DNA of 64,000 nt, taken from contig CABHOK010000003.1 of assembly GCA_902168205.1 (NCBI GenBank), positions 1,426,001-1,490,000 of the forward strand, written 5' to 3'. Position 1 is the first letter of the stretch; each line of letters starts with the position of its first letter. Shown one piece after another: positions 1 through 8,338 of the stretch. This DNA is from an uncultured Chitinophaga sp. (GTDB lineage: Bacteria > Bacteroidota > Bacteroidia > Cytophagales > Cyclobacteriaceae). The notes under the pieces are model-generated. The model had not been told where the DNA came from, did no database searches, and was given only the letters and a program-made list of their open reading frames with translations. A program made the position numbers and the translations under genes.

Positions 1-1
1 A

Positions 2-33
2 AAAAATCCTTCCCGTTGCCGGGAAGGATTTTT
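2..33. terminator. Rho-independent terminator after rplY
   Basis: A perfect inverted repeat lies here: AAAAATCCTTCCCG, a 4-base loop, then its complement. The flanking A and T runs suit termination on either strand. It sits about 20 bases after the rplY stop codon on the minus strand, so it most likely ends the prs/rplY transcripts. Confidence 0.85.
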
Positions 34-54
34 GAATATGATTCAGGTATCAGA

Positions 55-705
55 TTACTTTTTACCTTCTTCTTTCTTAGGAGCTTCTTTCTTCGCAGCA
101 GCAGGAGCAGCGGCAGCACCTTCAGCAGGAGCAGCAGCAGCTTCGTCAGCGGCCATTTTAGCAGCGCGAGGAACTTCAACAGCAGCGATCGTTGCTTGTT
201 TAGGATCCAGGAACTCAAGGCCTTCCATTTTCATATCACCAATCTTAATAGCGTGGTGGAAATCAAGATCAGAAACCTCTACATCGATATGATCGGGCAT
301 ATCTTTCGGGAAGCCGTATACTTTCAAAGCAGCACGCTTGCGTACAAGGGTACCACCTTTAGCAACGCCTTTAGCCTGACCTACCAGACGAACCGGGATG
401 CTCATTTTAATTTTTCTGTCTTCAGAGATGCGCAGAAAATCAGCGTGAAGAATTACTTCACTTACCGGGTGGAACTGAACTTCCTGAAGAATTGCCTGTG
501 CTTCTTCACCTTCGATGTTGATGTGAACAAAGTGTGCTTCGTTGGTATAAACCAGTTCGCGGAACAGAATCATCGGAGAATAGAAATGAATTTGTTCATT
601 TCCTCCGTACAGTACACAGGGAACAAGACCCTCATCCCGTAACTTCTGGGAACCAGCCTTGCCGAGATTTGCTCTTTTATACCCTATAATCTCAACAGTT
701 TTCAT
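55..705 (-). CDS. rplY: 50S ribosomal protein L25/general stress protein Ctc
   Basis: A 216-residue protein that binds 5S rRNA in the large ribosomal subunit. Residues 1-90 form the L25 RNA-binding domain (start MKTVEIIGYKRANLGKAGSQ) and about 95-180 the TL5/Ctc C-terminal domain. The last 35 residues are a low-complexity Ala/Lys/Glu tail, common in Bacteroidota versions and probably disordered. The length fits the long Ctc form, not the roughly 95-residue E. coli L25. It lies 32 bp downstream of prs on the same strand. The prs-rplY order is found in many bacteria, so co-transcription is likely. The start is the first ATG; no Shine-Dalgarno is evident. Confidence 0.95.
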   Translation of the reverse strand: MKTVEIIGYKRANLGKAGSQKLRDEGLVPCVLYGGNEQIHFYSPMILFRELVYTNEAHFVHINIEGEEAQAILQEVQFHPVSEVILHADFLRISEDRKIKMSIPVRLVGQAKGVAKGGTLVRKRAALKVYGFPKDMPDHIDVEVSDLDFHHAIKIGDMKMEGLEFLDPKQATIAAVEVPRAAKMAADEAAAAPAEGAAAAPAAAKKEAPKKEEGKK

Positions 706-737
706 AGTATATAATTGTTTAATTAAAAGTTTCTGAA

Positions 738-1667
738 TTAAAGTTTAATGAAGAGTGAGCTGATCGATTCGTTGTCATGAATCTTACGGATCGCTTTGGC
801 GAACAGTGTAGACACCGAAAGCACTTTAATTTTAGGGCTTTCCTTCTTTAGCGGAATCGTATCGGAAATCACAATTTCTTCCAGTAAAGAGCTATCGATG
901 TTTTCATAAGCATTACCGGAGAGTACGCCGTGTGTACAAACAGCGCGTACGGATTTAGCACCCTTTTCTTTCAGCAGTGCTGCTGCTTTACAAATTGTTC
1001 CTGCTGTATCCACCAGGTCATCCACGAGTATAACATCTTTGCCATCTACTTCACCGATCAGTCGCATGGACTCAACCTTGTTGGCTTCTTTTCTGTGCTT
1101 GTCGCATACAGCAAGCTCAGCATCAAAGAATTTAGCAAATGCTCTCGCTCTCTTTATACCACCTACATCCGGAGATGCAAACATGATATCAGAAAGACCT
1201 AATGATTTAAGATACGGAACGAATATATAGGAGCCATCGAGGTGATCCACCGGTATATCAAAGAAGCCCTGGATCTGGTCAGCGTGTAAGTCACACGCCA
1301 TGATGCGCGATGCCCCGGCTGCTGAAATCAGATTAGCATGAAGCTTGGCTGCTATAGCAACTCGTGGTTTATCTTTTCTGTCCTGACGGGCATATCCGAA
1401 ATATGGAATCACAACGTTAACGCTGGACGCACTGGCACGTTTGGCTGCATCCACCATTAATAATAATTCCATTAAGTTATCAGAAGGAGGGAACGTTGAT
1501 TGAATCAGAAATACTTCATGGCCGCGAACGGATTCAGTAATATAGGGCGACATTTCACCGTCACTGAATTGCTGATAGTTTACTTCACCTAAGCGCTCTC
1601 CATAAGCGTTGGCGATTTTCTCAGCCAGGTAGGTTGTAGCTCTTCCGCTAAAGATTTTAACTGCCAT
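738..1667 (-). CDS. prs: Ribose-phosphate pyrophosphokinase
   Basis: Makes PRPP from ribose 5-phosphate and ATP for purine, pyrimidine, histidine and NAD synthesis, in the cytoplasm. It has 309 residues, near the usual 310-320. Two type-I phosphoribosyltransferase-like domains are visible. The ATP/flexible-loop region contains YARQDRKDKPR near residue 92, and the PRPP-binding loop DDLVDTAGT starts near residue 217. DLHADQIQGFFDIPVDH near residue 124 is the conserved PRPP synthase signature. It precedes rplY in the same direction. The tRNA-Gln gene lies upstream on the same strand. No oddities seen. Confidence 0.97.
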   Translation of the reverse strand: MAVKIFSGRATTYLAEKIANAYGERLGEVNYQQFSDGEMSPYITESVRGHEVFLIQSTFPPSDNLMELLLMVDAAKRASASSVNVVIPYFGYARQDRKDKPRVAIAAKLHANLISAAGASRIMACDLHADQIQGFFDIPVDHLDGSYIFVPYLKSLGLSDIMFASPDVGGIKRARAFAKFFDAELAVCDKHRKEANKVESMRLIGEVDGKDVILVDDLVDTAGTICKAAALLKEKGAKSVRAVCTHGVLSGNAYENIDSSLLEEIVISDTIPLKKESPKIKVLSVSTLFAKAIRKIHDNESISSLFIKL

Positions 1668-1723
1668 GGTTAGTGCCGTTAATCGTTATCAGTTTATTAT
1701 TATCTGATTCCGTTTTACAAACG

Positions 1724-1749
1724 AAGAATCCCGCATAAGCGGGATTCTT
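1724..1749 (-). terminator. Hairpin downstream of tRNA-Gln
   Basis: A perfect 11-bp stem (AAGAATCCCGC and its complement) with a 4-base loop begins 4 bases beyond the tRNA CCA end on the minus strand. The U-tract is weak, so it could act as a terminator or a 3' processing boundary. It also lies in the leader of prs. Confidence 0.7.
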
Positions 1750-1752
1750 ATA

Positions 1753-1828
1753 TGGTTGTCCGACCAGGGCTCGAACCTGGACTTTCCTGAATCAAAATCA
1801 GGCGTGTTGCCAGTTACACCATCGGACA
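1753..1828 (-). tRNA. tRNA-Gln (anticodon TTG)
   Basis: Read on the minus strand, this folds as a full cloverleaf. The acceptor TGTCCGA pairs with TCGGACA, followed by discriminator A and an encoded CCA. The D stem is GTGT/ACAC, and the anticodon stem CCTGA/TCAGG encloses the loop TTTTGAT, giving anticodon TTG. The T arm contains GGTTCGAGCC. It reads CAA codons and, with wobble, CAG. It is a single tRNA gene, not a cluster. Confidence 0.95.
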
Positions 1829-1879
1829 ATGTTGTCGCTGAATCGTCAATTCGATGTCAGTCCCATGAATTTGGGATTG

Positions 1880-1887
1880 CAAAGGTA
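1880..1887 (-). promoter_or_regulatory. Candidate -7 box for tRNA-Gln
   Basis: The minus strand reads TACCTTTG, an exact match to the Bacteroidota -7 consensus TAnnTTTG, about 50 bases upstream of the tRNA 5' end. No convincing TTTG element was found 19 bases further upstream, so the -33 part is weak. Confidence 0.5.
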
Positions 1888-1925
1888 GAATTATTTTTCA
1901 GAAATGTTAACCTCAACCAAAAAAA

Positions 1926-2501
1926 TTAAAAATCATTTTCTTGAGATACCGTGGTGCCGCCTTCCATAAAACCTTCGGCCCAGAAACGATATTTGTCGAG
2001 GATGGATATAACTGCATTGCGCAGGTGTCGGCTATTATTAAAGTCGATGGTTCCATACATGGTAGTAGCGTAGCCTTGCCAGATCGATCTGTTCTGGCGT
2101 CTGTCATAAAACTGAATGAGCAGTGTGCCGGTTCTCAAATTAAATTTCTGCGCATCGTATTCAATGTTGTCGTTCTGCGTCTTTACCCATTCTTCAATAG
2201 CAGGTTGATTATAGCCATTGAAGCGAAGACTATCATTAAACATTTTGAATCCGATGATGAGGTGTGGCTTACTGGTAGATTGCCTATAGCCCAGAAATTT
2301 CATACGTGCAACGATCGATTTCTCGATGATGTTGTTCGTCATGCTGGAGTCTGCAGGCCCTGCAGGCTTCATGATGTCAAATGTTTTATACTTCTTGAAA
2401 TTACCCTTATAGCTATAGTCGTATTCTACAGGTAATTCTTTGTATCCAAGGCACGAGGTGAGAAGTGCCAATATCACGAGAGGGAGTGCGATCGTCTTCA
2501 T
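1926..2501 (-). CDS. DUF4136-type lipoprotein
   Basis: A 191-residue exported lipoprotein. Residues 1-17 form a lipoprotein signal peptide ending in the lipobox LTSC, so Cys17 is the likely lipidated residue. The body resembles DUF4136: an early aromatic stretch (YDYSYKGNFKKYKTF), then alternating strands, and a C-terminal region with GTLLIQFYDRR followed by a Trp. The role of the family is unknown; members are periplasmic or outer-membrane anchored in Bacteroidota. It lies between purL and tRNA-Gln on the minus strand and is probably a single-gene unit. The domain assignment is by recognition of the pattern and was not searched. Confidence 0.75.
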   Translation of the reverse strand: MKTIALPLVILALLTSCLGYKELPVEYDYSYKGNFKKYKTFDIMKPAGPADSSMTNNIIEKSIVARMKFLGYRQSTSKPHLIIGFKMFNDSLRFNGYNQPAIEEWVKTQNDNIEYDAQKFNLRTGTLLIQFYDRRQNRSIWQGYATTMYGTIDFNNSRHLRNAVISILDKYRFWAEGFMEGGTTVSQENDF

Positions 2502-2570
2502 ATGCCGGCATGTTATTCTGTGAATATAAGGTTATTGATTCATCAGAACAACAGCCGGCTGAAACCTTTA

Positions 2571-5500
2571 TTATGATTTAATTTTTTTGATCCATTCCCG
2601 TGCATTCACGAAAGCTTCAATCCACGGAGACACGACATCCTGCTTCCGCTCTGAGGGGTAAAATCCCCAGTTCCAAGGGAAAAGTGAGCGTTCGATGTGT
2701 GGCATAATTGCCAGGTGACGTCCATCTTTCGAGCAAAGTGCAGCAACAGAATAATCTGAATCATTCGGATTGCCCGGATACTCCGTGTGTGAATATTGTG
2801 CAGCAATGGCAAATGTATTCTTATCAGCAGGTAAACGGAAGCGTCCTTCACCGTGTGCTACCCATACACCAAGTCTTGCACCAGCAAAGCTGTTCAGCAT
2901 TACTGAATTGTTCTCTGGTATAGTAACGTTCACAAAGATTGATTCAAATTTACCCGAGCCATTGTGATGCATGCGCGGATGTTCTTCGCCCATCTCCGGA
3001 TATAGCAATCCTAATTCCATTACCAGCTGGCATCCGTTACAAACACCAAGACTCAATGTATCTTTTCGTTTGTAGAAATTGTCAAGAGCTTGTTTTGCCT
3101 TTGGATTATAGAGGAATGCACCGGCCCATCCTTTCGCAGAACCGAGTACATCCGAGTTGGAGAAACCTCCGACAAATACAATAAGATTTACATCCGACAA
3201 ATCTTCGCGACCCGAGATCAGGTCGGTCATGTGTATATCTTTTACATCGAAGCCTGCCAGATATAGGGAGTATGCCATCTCTCGATCGCCATTCACACCC
3301 TTCTCGCGCATAATCGCTGCCTTTAAACCCGAAGGCTTTCTGCGTCTTGAATCAATACCATAGGTTTCAAACTTGCCATCGAATTTCGGCTGGAAGTTAT
3401 AGCTCAATACATGCTTCTTATAGTGCGTATAGCGGCTCTCAGCATGTTTGGCCGGACGCTGCTTGCTATCGAGCAGGTAAGAAGTTTTATACCATACATC
3501 GCGAAGTTTGTCGATATCAAACTTCAACAGTTTGTTCTGGTGATTGATAGTGAGGTTGCGTTCATCGCTTACGTGACCAAGTATACTATAGCGAATGTCA
3601 TTCTCTTTCAGAACAGCCGTTGCTTTTGCTTCATCAGCGACTTGAATTACTACGCCCGGATTTTCAGCAAATAGTACTTTAATAATATCGCTATCAACCG
3701 AAGCTATATTTAGTGTTAAACCAACGCCCGGCTGAGCAAAAGTCATTTCGAGTAATGCCGTGATCAATCCTCCTTCAGATATATCGTGACCTGCCAGGAT
3801 CAGGTTCTGGCCGATCAGTTGCTGTACACTTTCAAAAGCTTTAGCAAAGTAACTTTCGTTTTGTACAGTAGGCACCTCGTTGCCGAGCAGGTTCAGTATC
3901 TGTGCAAAGCTGCTGCCTCCGAGTTTGCGTTCATCGCCGGAGAAATCGATGAGTATAACTTTTGATCCTTCTGCTTTTTCAAGAACAGGAGAAATAGTTT
4001 TGGTTATATCACTTACTTCTGCTCCTGCAGAGATAATAACAGTGCCCGGAGAATATACCACTTCACCATTCGGATACTTCTGTGTCATGGAAAGTGAATC
4101 CTTACCGGTAGGTATATTTATACCCAGCTTGATGGCGAAGTCGCTCACCGCTTCAACGGCTTGATATAGTCTAGCATTCTCGCCTTCCTGTTTCGCTGGC
4201 CACATCCAGTTGGCACTGAGTGATACGCCTTTCAGTCCATGCGTAAGCGGAGCCCATACTATATTGGTGAGCGACTCAGCAATGGCAAGTTTACTTCCGG
4301 CTATCGGGTCAACGAGTGCAGCACCCGGTGCGTGACCGATGGACGTAGCTACACCTTTGCTGCCGGTATAGTCAAGCGCCATAACGCCAACGTTGTTCAG
4401 CGGTAATTGTATAGGGCCGCACGTTTGTTGTGTGGCAACTTTACCGGTTACGGAACGATCAACTTTATTGGTGAGCCAATCTTTACAAGCAACGGCTTCG
4501 AGTTGAAGCACCTGCTCGAGGTACTCATTCAGTTTCGCTGCATCGTATTGAAGCGACTTGAAGTTACTCGCTTGTGTTTTATCCGTAAGTATAGTCTTCG
4601 GTGATGAACCGAGTAAATGTTTTACTTCGAAGTCGATCGGCTTTTGAGGCTGACCATCTTTTTTGAAGAGTAATTTATTATCCCCTGTAGCTTCACCAAT
4701 TACATACATTGGTGCGCGCTCACGTTCCGAAACGCGTTTCAGAAGATCTATATCTTTTTGTTTGATCGCGAGGCCCATACGTTCCTGCGATTCGTTGCTG
4801 ATGATCTCTTTGTCTGACAGCGTAGGATCGCCAACAGGAAGTTTATCAACCTCTATCGTTCCACCGGTTTCTTCCAGTAGTTCTGATAGACAGTTGAAGT
4901 GTCCACCGGCACCATGATCGTGAATGGAAACGATCGGATTTACACCGGACTCAACCATGGCGCGGATCGCGTTCATCACACGCTTCTGCATTTCCGGGTT
5001 TGAGCGTTGTATCGCGTTAAGCTCAATCGCATTTCCATATTCACCGGTAGCTACCGATGACACGGCACTACCACCCATACCGATGCGATAGTTATCGCCA
5101 CCAAGCAATACAATTTTATCACCGGCTTCGAGATGTTCTTTCTTGCTATCTTTTTCTTTACCGAATCCTATACCACCCGCGAGCATGATCACTTTATCGA
5201 AACCATACTTCTTGTTGTCTTCAATGTGCTCGAAGGTGAGTACACTTCCGGCAATAACCGGCTGACCGAATTTGTTACCGAAATCAGAAGCACCATCCGA
5301 AGCTTTGATCAGAATTTCTTCCGGAGATTGATAAAGCCATTTACGTGCTTCGAATTTTTTTTCCCACGGTCTTCCGTTTTCAAGGCGAGGGTAGGAGGTA
5401 ATATATACTGCAGTACCTGCTAATGGCAATGCCCCTTTACCGCCAGCGAGGCGGTCGCGAATCTCACCGCCAGAACCAGTAGCCGCACCGTTGAAAGGTT

Positions 5501-6266
5501 CAACCGTTGTCGGGAAGTTGTGTGTTTCAGCCTTTAATGAAATTACCGAAGCTATATCTTCGATGGTAAAGAAGTCGGCTATATCCTGGCGTGCAGGTGC
5601 AAACTGTTCAATTACCGGACCTTTGATAAAGGCTACGTTATCTTTATAGGCAGATACTATATAATTCGGATTCTCTTTCGATGTCTTTTTGATCAGTTGG
5701 AAAAGTGTAGATTCTTTTTCCTTGCCATCAATTATAAATGTACCGTTGAAGATCTTGTGGCGGCAGTGTTCCGAGTTAACCTGCGAGAAGCCGAATACTT
5801 CACTGTCGGTTAATTTGCGTCCGAGTTGTTTGCTAACATTTTCAAGGTATTCGATTTCTACCTTGCTCAAAGCCAATCCTTCTTTCTCGTTGTACGCGGC
5901 AATATCATCGATGGCGATGATCGGCTCCGGAGTATGATGAATTGTGAAGAGGTCCTGATCCAGCGACTTGTAAAGCACCTGCAGCATTTTGTCGTACTTC
6001 ACAGAATCGTTTTCTGCGGCGATAAATTCTTCAATGCGCTGAATGCCGCTGATGCCCATGGTCTGCGTAATTTCTACGGCATTGGTACTCCACGGAGTAA
6101 TCATTTCTTTACGAGGGCCGATGAAATTTCCGGTTAACGTTTTTTCTGAGAGCGGCTCAGCTTTACCAAAAAGCCAGATAAGTTTCTGAATGTCTGAATT
6201 TTGCAAAGGCTGTACCGTACCAACCGCATATATCGTGTTGGCTTTCGAACGAAAGAATAAAATCAT
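2571..6266 (-). CDS. purL: Phosphoribosylformylglycinamidine synthase (FGAM synthetase)
   Basis: Fourth step of purine synthesis: FGAR + ATP + glutamine gives FGAM. About 1231 residues, the long single-chain form with its own glutaminase. The N-terminal PurS-like part is followed by two AIRS-type ATP-binding halves (for example SLKAETHNFPTTVEPFNGAA near residue 245). The C-terminal class-I glutaminase domain has the nucleophile in GVCNGCQLVMELG and the catalytic His/Glu in MPHIERSLFPW. The start is taken at MILFFRSKA because an in-frame Met 12 codons upstream would lie across the likely promoter. A candidate TATTTTTG box sits about 26 bases upstream of this ATG. It is monocistronic here; other pur genes are not in the window. 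Confidence 0.96.
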   Translation of the reverse strand: MILFFRSKANTIYAVGTVQPLQNSDIQKLIWLFGKAEPLSEKTLTGNFIGPRKEMITPWSTNAVEITQTMGISGIQRIEEFIAAENDSVKYDKMLQVLYKSLDQDLFTIHHTPEPIIAIDDIAAYNEKEGLALSKVEIEYLENVSKQLGRKLTDSEVFGFSQVNSEHCRHKIFNGTFIIDGKEKESTLFQLIKKTSKENPNYIVSAYKDNVAFIKGPVIEQFAPARQDIADFFTIEDIASVISLKAETHNFPTTVEPFNGAATGSGGEIRDRLAGGKGALPLAGTAVYITSYPRLENGRPWEKKFEARKWLYQSPEEILIKASDGASDFGNKFGQPVIAGSVLTFEHIEDNKKYGFDKVIMLAGGIGFGKEKDSKKEHLEAGDKIVLLGGDNYRIGMGGSAVSSVATGEYGNAIELNAIQRSNPEMQKRVMNAIRAMVESGVNPIVSIHDHGAGGHFNCLSELLEETGGTIEVDKLPVGDPTLSDKEIISNESQERMGLAIKQKDIDLLKRVSERERAPMYVIGEATGDNKLLFKKDGQPQKPIDFEVKHLLGSSPKTILTDKTQASNFKSLQYDAAKLNEYLEQVLQLEAVACKDWLTNKVDRSVTGKVATQQTCGPIQLPLNNVGVMALDYTGSKGVATSIGHAPGAALVDPIAGSKLAIAESLTNIVWAPLTHGLKGVSLSANWMWPAKQEGENARLYQAVEAVSDFAIKLGINIPTGKDSLSMTQKYPNGEVVYSPGTVIISAGAEVSDITKTISPVLEKAEGSKVILIDFSGDERKLGGSSFAQILNLLGNEVPTVQNESYFAKAFESVQQLIGQNLILAGHDISEGGLITALLEMTFAQPGVGLTLNIASVDSDIIKVLFAENPGVVIQVADEAKATAVLKENDIRYSILGHVSDERNLTINHQNKLLKFDIDKLRDVWYKTSYLLDSKQRPAKHAESRYTHYKKHVLSYNFQPKFDGKFETYGIDSRRRKPSGLKAAIMREKGVNGDREMAYSLYLAGFDVKDIHMTDLISGREDLSDVNLIVFVGGFSNSDVLGSAKGWAGAFLYNPKAKQALDNFYKRKDTLSLGVCNGCQLVMELGLLYPEMGEEHPRMHHNGSGKFESIFVNVTIPENNSVMLNSFAGARLGVWVAHGEGRFRLPADKNTFAIAAQYSHTEYPGNPNDSDYSVAALCSKDGRHLAIMPHIERSLFPWNWGFYPSERKQDVVSPWIEAFVNAREWIKKIKS

Positions 6267-6287
6267 TGGATTAAACTCGGATTTGAG

Positions 6288-6314
6288 CCTGCAAAAATAC
6301 AAGCATTTTGCAGG
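6288..6314. promoter_or_regulatory. Palindrome overlapping the purL promoter
   Basis: An inverted repeat, CCTGCAAAA - 9 bases - TTTTGCAGG, lies 22 bases upstream of the purL start. The minus strand within it contains TATTTTTG (6299-6292), an exact TAnnTTTG box. A repressor bound here would cover the promoter. The candidate regulator is unknown. Confidence 0.45.
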
Positions 6315-6370
6315 AATGGGAGTGTTTTCTGTAAATATTGTCTTGATAACTTTTGAATGCTCAGAAATAC

Positions 6371-7150
6371 TCAGATAAGCTCGGCAAGTTCCGGATGCGT
6401 AAGGAAATTATGGCCAGCTTCTATCACGATAAAGCGGGCCTGATGAAGTTGTTTTACAAAGGTGTTCATGCTTGCTGGCGTAATAACTTTATCATACTTC
6501 CCCACAATGATCGTTACGGGTATAGCACGCTCGTTGGCGAGTGTTGCAAGTACAGTAATGTTGAATTTGAGTTTTCGAAATACAACCCACGAGTAGTAAA
6601 CTCGCTCCCGCTTTTCAGTTGTATTCATCTGGTACTCAGCAAAACGGAGAATACTTTTATCGATGATCCCGATGCGATTCAATGTTCTGCTGATCGATAG
6701 AAAGCGATCCTGGTGATGAATCATGCTTTTGAAAAGCTTTCGTAACAGAACCGGGTATGTAGCAAGGTAATACCAAAAATTAGTTTTGACTCCGTCTGGT
6801 GCTAGCAGAAAAACTTTAGTTACTTTATCAGCGTAAGCTTCCAATGTGGCGAGCACAAATTTTCCGCCCATGCTATAGCCTAGTAATGAAAACGAATCAA
6901 TTTGATTCTCGTGAAGAAAACGCTGCAGTATAGCGCGCCACACTTTCTTTTCTAAGGCTTGTTCGTTGTGTGCCCACTTGCTTTTGCCGTGGAAATAAAG
7001 ATCGAATATATAGCAGGTATAGCGATTCGAGAGCGATCGTGCAAGCGGAGTGAACGCGGTGTTGTCTTGTCCGAAGCCGTGAAATAGCAGGAGTACATCT
7101 TTCCCGTTACCGAGTTTAGTATAAAATAGCTCCGGTGTTGGTTCGTTCAT
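6371..7150 (-). CDS. Alpha/beta-fold hydrolase
   Basis: A 259-residue cytoplasmic hydrolase of the alpha/beta family; the substrate is unknown. Visible motifs are LLFHGFGQDNTAF (oxyanion-hole region), the nucleophile elbow GYSMGG near residue 98, a late acid in VGKYDKV, and the catalytic His in EAGHNFL near the C-terminus. It is close in style to small carboxylesterases and BioH/MenH-like proteins, but nothing fixes the substrate. The start is ATG at 7150. A TTG six codons upstream would overlap a TTAATTTG sequence that looks like a -7 box, so it was not used. The gene is divergent from the sigma factor downstream. Confidence 0.8.
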   Translation of the reverse strand: MNEPTPELFYTKLGNGKDVLLLFHGFGQDNTAFTPLARSLSNRYTCYIFDLYFHGKSKWAHNEQALEKKVWRAILQRFLHENQIDSFSLLGYSMGGKFVLATLEAYADKVTKVFLLAPDGVKTNFWYYLATYPVLLRKLFKSMIHHQDRFLSISRTLNRIGIIDKSILRFAEYQMNTTEKRERVYYSWVVFRKLKFNITVLATLANERAIPVTIIVGKYDKVITPASMNTFVKQLHQARFIVIEAGHNFLTHPELAELI

Positions 7151-7281
7151 GGCTGTGCAGGCCGACAAATTAAAATATCTTACCGACTGGTGGCTGCTGT
7201 TCGCCTACTTATTTTCGATTTACCTAAAATAAATGGATACATAGCACCGTCTTTCAAGCTAAATAAAGCAATGTGAAGGCG

Positions 7282-7836
7282 ATGGAACTGGCCATGCAAA
7301 TAAAAGAACAGACATTTCTAAAGGAGAAAGACAGGCTGCTGAGCTTTATCCGTAATCGTGTGTCTACTGTAGAGGAGGCAGAAGATATTCTTCAGGATGT
7401 CTTTTATCAATTTGTAGCCGGTTATGAAACCATCGAGTCGATAGACCGCGTTACGTCCTGGTTATTTTCGGTAGCCCGTAACAAAATCATCGACCGTTAT
7501 CGCAGAGAGGCCGCCCGGCCACAACGTGCGGATTTTGGTATAGCCACCGGGTTGGAAGAAGATGCGCCTATTACATTGCAAGAGATTTTACCCGACCTGG
7601 GTAACACTCCCGAAGATTCATACCTGCGCGAAGCGATCTGGGAAGCCATCATGGAAGCCCTTGATGAATTGCCGCCCGAACAACGCGAGATCTTTATTCT
7701 CAATGAAATAGAAGAGCGCAGCTTTCGCGATATAGCAGAACAAACCGGTGTTTCTATCAATACATTGCTTTCCAGAAAGCGATATGCTATTCTCGCGCTT
7801 CGAAAAAAATTACAACGATTATATAACGATATATAG
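7282..7836 (+). CDS. RNA polymerase ECF-type sigma factor
   Basis: About 184 residues, the size of ECF sigma-70 factors. Region 2 covers roughly residues 15-85, with AEDILQDVFYQF (core binding and -10 recognition helix) and SWLFSVARNKIIDRYRR. Region 4 covers about 125-180, with LPPEQREIFILNEIEERSF and the HTH DIAEQTGVSINTLLSRKRYA. The linker is acidic and proline-containing. The start is uncertain: a GTG at 7273 and an ATG at 7294 are in frame. The next gene starts 15 bp after the stop and encodes a two-helix membrane protein, a layout like sigma/anti-sigma pairs. The signal it responds to is not shown by the sequence. Confidence 0.88.
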   Translation: MELAMQIKEQTFLKEKDRLLSFIRNRVSTVEEAEDILQDVFYQFVAGYETIESIDRVTSWLFSVARNKIIDRYRREAARPQRADFGIATGLEEDAPITLQEILPDLGNTPEDSYLREAIWEAIMEALDELPPEQREIFILNEIEERSFRDIAEQTGVSINTLLSRKRYAILALRKKLQRLYNDI

Positions 7837-7851
7837 GCCAACAACAGAGTT

Positions 7852-8211
7852 ATGAGAAAGTCAGATTTTGCAAAATGCGCGGTGTTGGGGTTACTGGCAA
7901 TTACTTTATTAGGTGTAGTAACCATGTTATTATGGAACTGGCTGGTGCCAGATCTGTTCAACGGTCCTGTTATCACATATTGGCAGGCACTCGGCCTGCT
8001 GGTGTTAAGCAAGATATTGTTCTGGGGATGGGGCGGTAAACGCCATTATCAGACCCCCGGAGCCACGCCTTACTGGAAACATCGTTTCTATGAAAAATTC
8101 TCCAACATGCCGGCAGAGCAGCGTGAGGAATTCAAACGGAGAATGAAAGAAAAATGGTGCAGCTTCGAGAAGAGCACTTCGACACAGAAATCAGACACTT
8201 CGCGCGACTGA
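7852..8211 (+). CDS. Small membrane protein partnered with the ECF sigma factor
   Basis: 119 residues with two hydrophobic helices (about 9-31 and 42-61), then a basic and acidic cytoplasmic-looking tail. The tail contains FSNMPAEQREEFKRRMKEKW, which should form an amphipathic helix. It begins 15 bp after the sigma factor stop and is almost certainly co-transcribed. I recognise no known anti-sigma domain (no zinc-binding HxxxCxxC motif), so a role as membrane anchor or inhibitor of the sigma factor is inferred only from context. It could equally be a target of the regulon. Confidence 0.75.
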   Translation: MRKSDFAKCAVLGLLAITLLGVVTMLLWNWLVPDLFNGPVITYWQALGLLVLSKILFWGWGGKRHYQTPGATPYWKHRFYEKFSNMPAEQREEFKRRMKEKWCSFEKSTSTQKSDTSRD

Positions 8212-8294
8212 TTGACTGTTTCAGGAAAATACATTGAGAAAAAAATCACAAAAAACTCAACCTACAAGCTTTTTAGGCCGTTGAAGGAAACGTT

Positions 8295-8331
8295 GGAAAC
8301 TTTTGAAATGCAAAAAGTTTCCATAGTTTTA
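8295..8331 (+). promoter_or_regulatory. Palindromic operator and promoter of the tetR-efflux operon
   Basis: An inverted repeat GGAAACTTTT - 8 bases - AAAAGTTTCC occupies 8295-8322. TTTG at 8302-8305 and TAGTTTTA at 8324-8331 are spaced 18 bases apart, close to the Bacteroidota TTTG-N19-TAnnTTTG promoter. The box ends 7 bases before the tetR ATG, suggesting a leaderless or nearly leaderless mRNA. The palindrome covers the -33 element, as expected for autorepression by the TetR protein. Confidence 0.65.
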
Positions 8332-8338
8332 CGAGCCT

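Noticed and set aside
16-642. 208-codon plus-strand frame over rplY
   Set aside because: Shadow of rplY on the opposite strand; Ser/Phe-rich composition arises from the Ala/Lys-rich codons.
7166-7168. TTG start for the alpha/beta hydrolase
   Set aside because: It overlaps a likely -7 promoter box; the ATG at 7150 is a better start.
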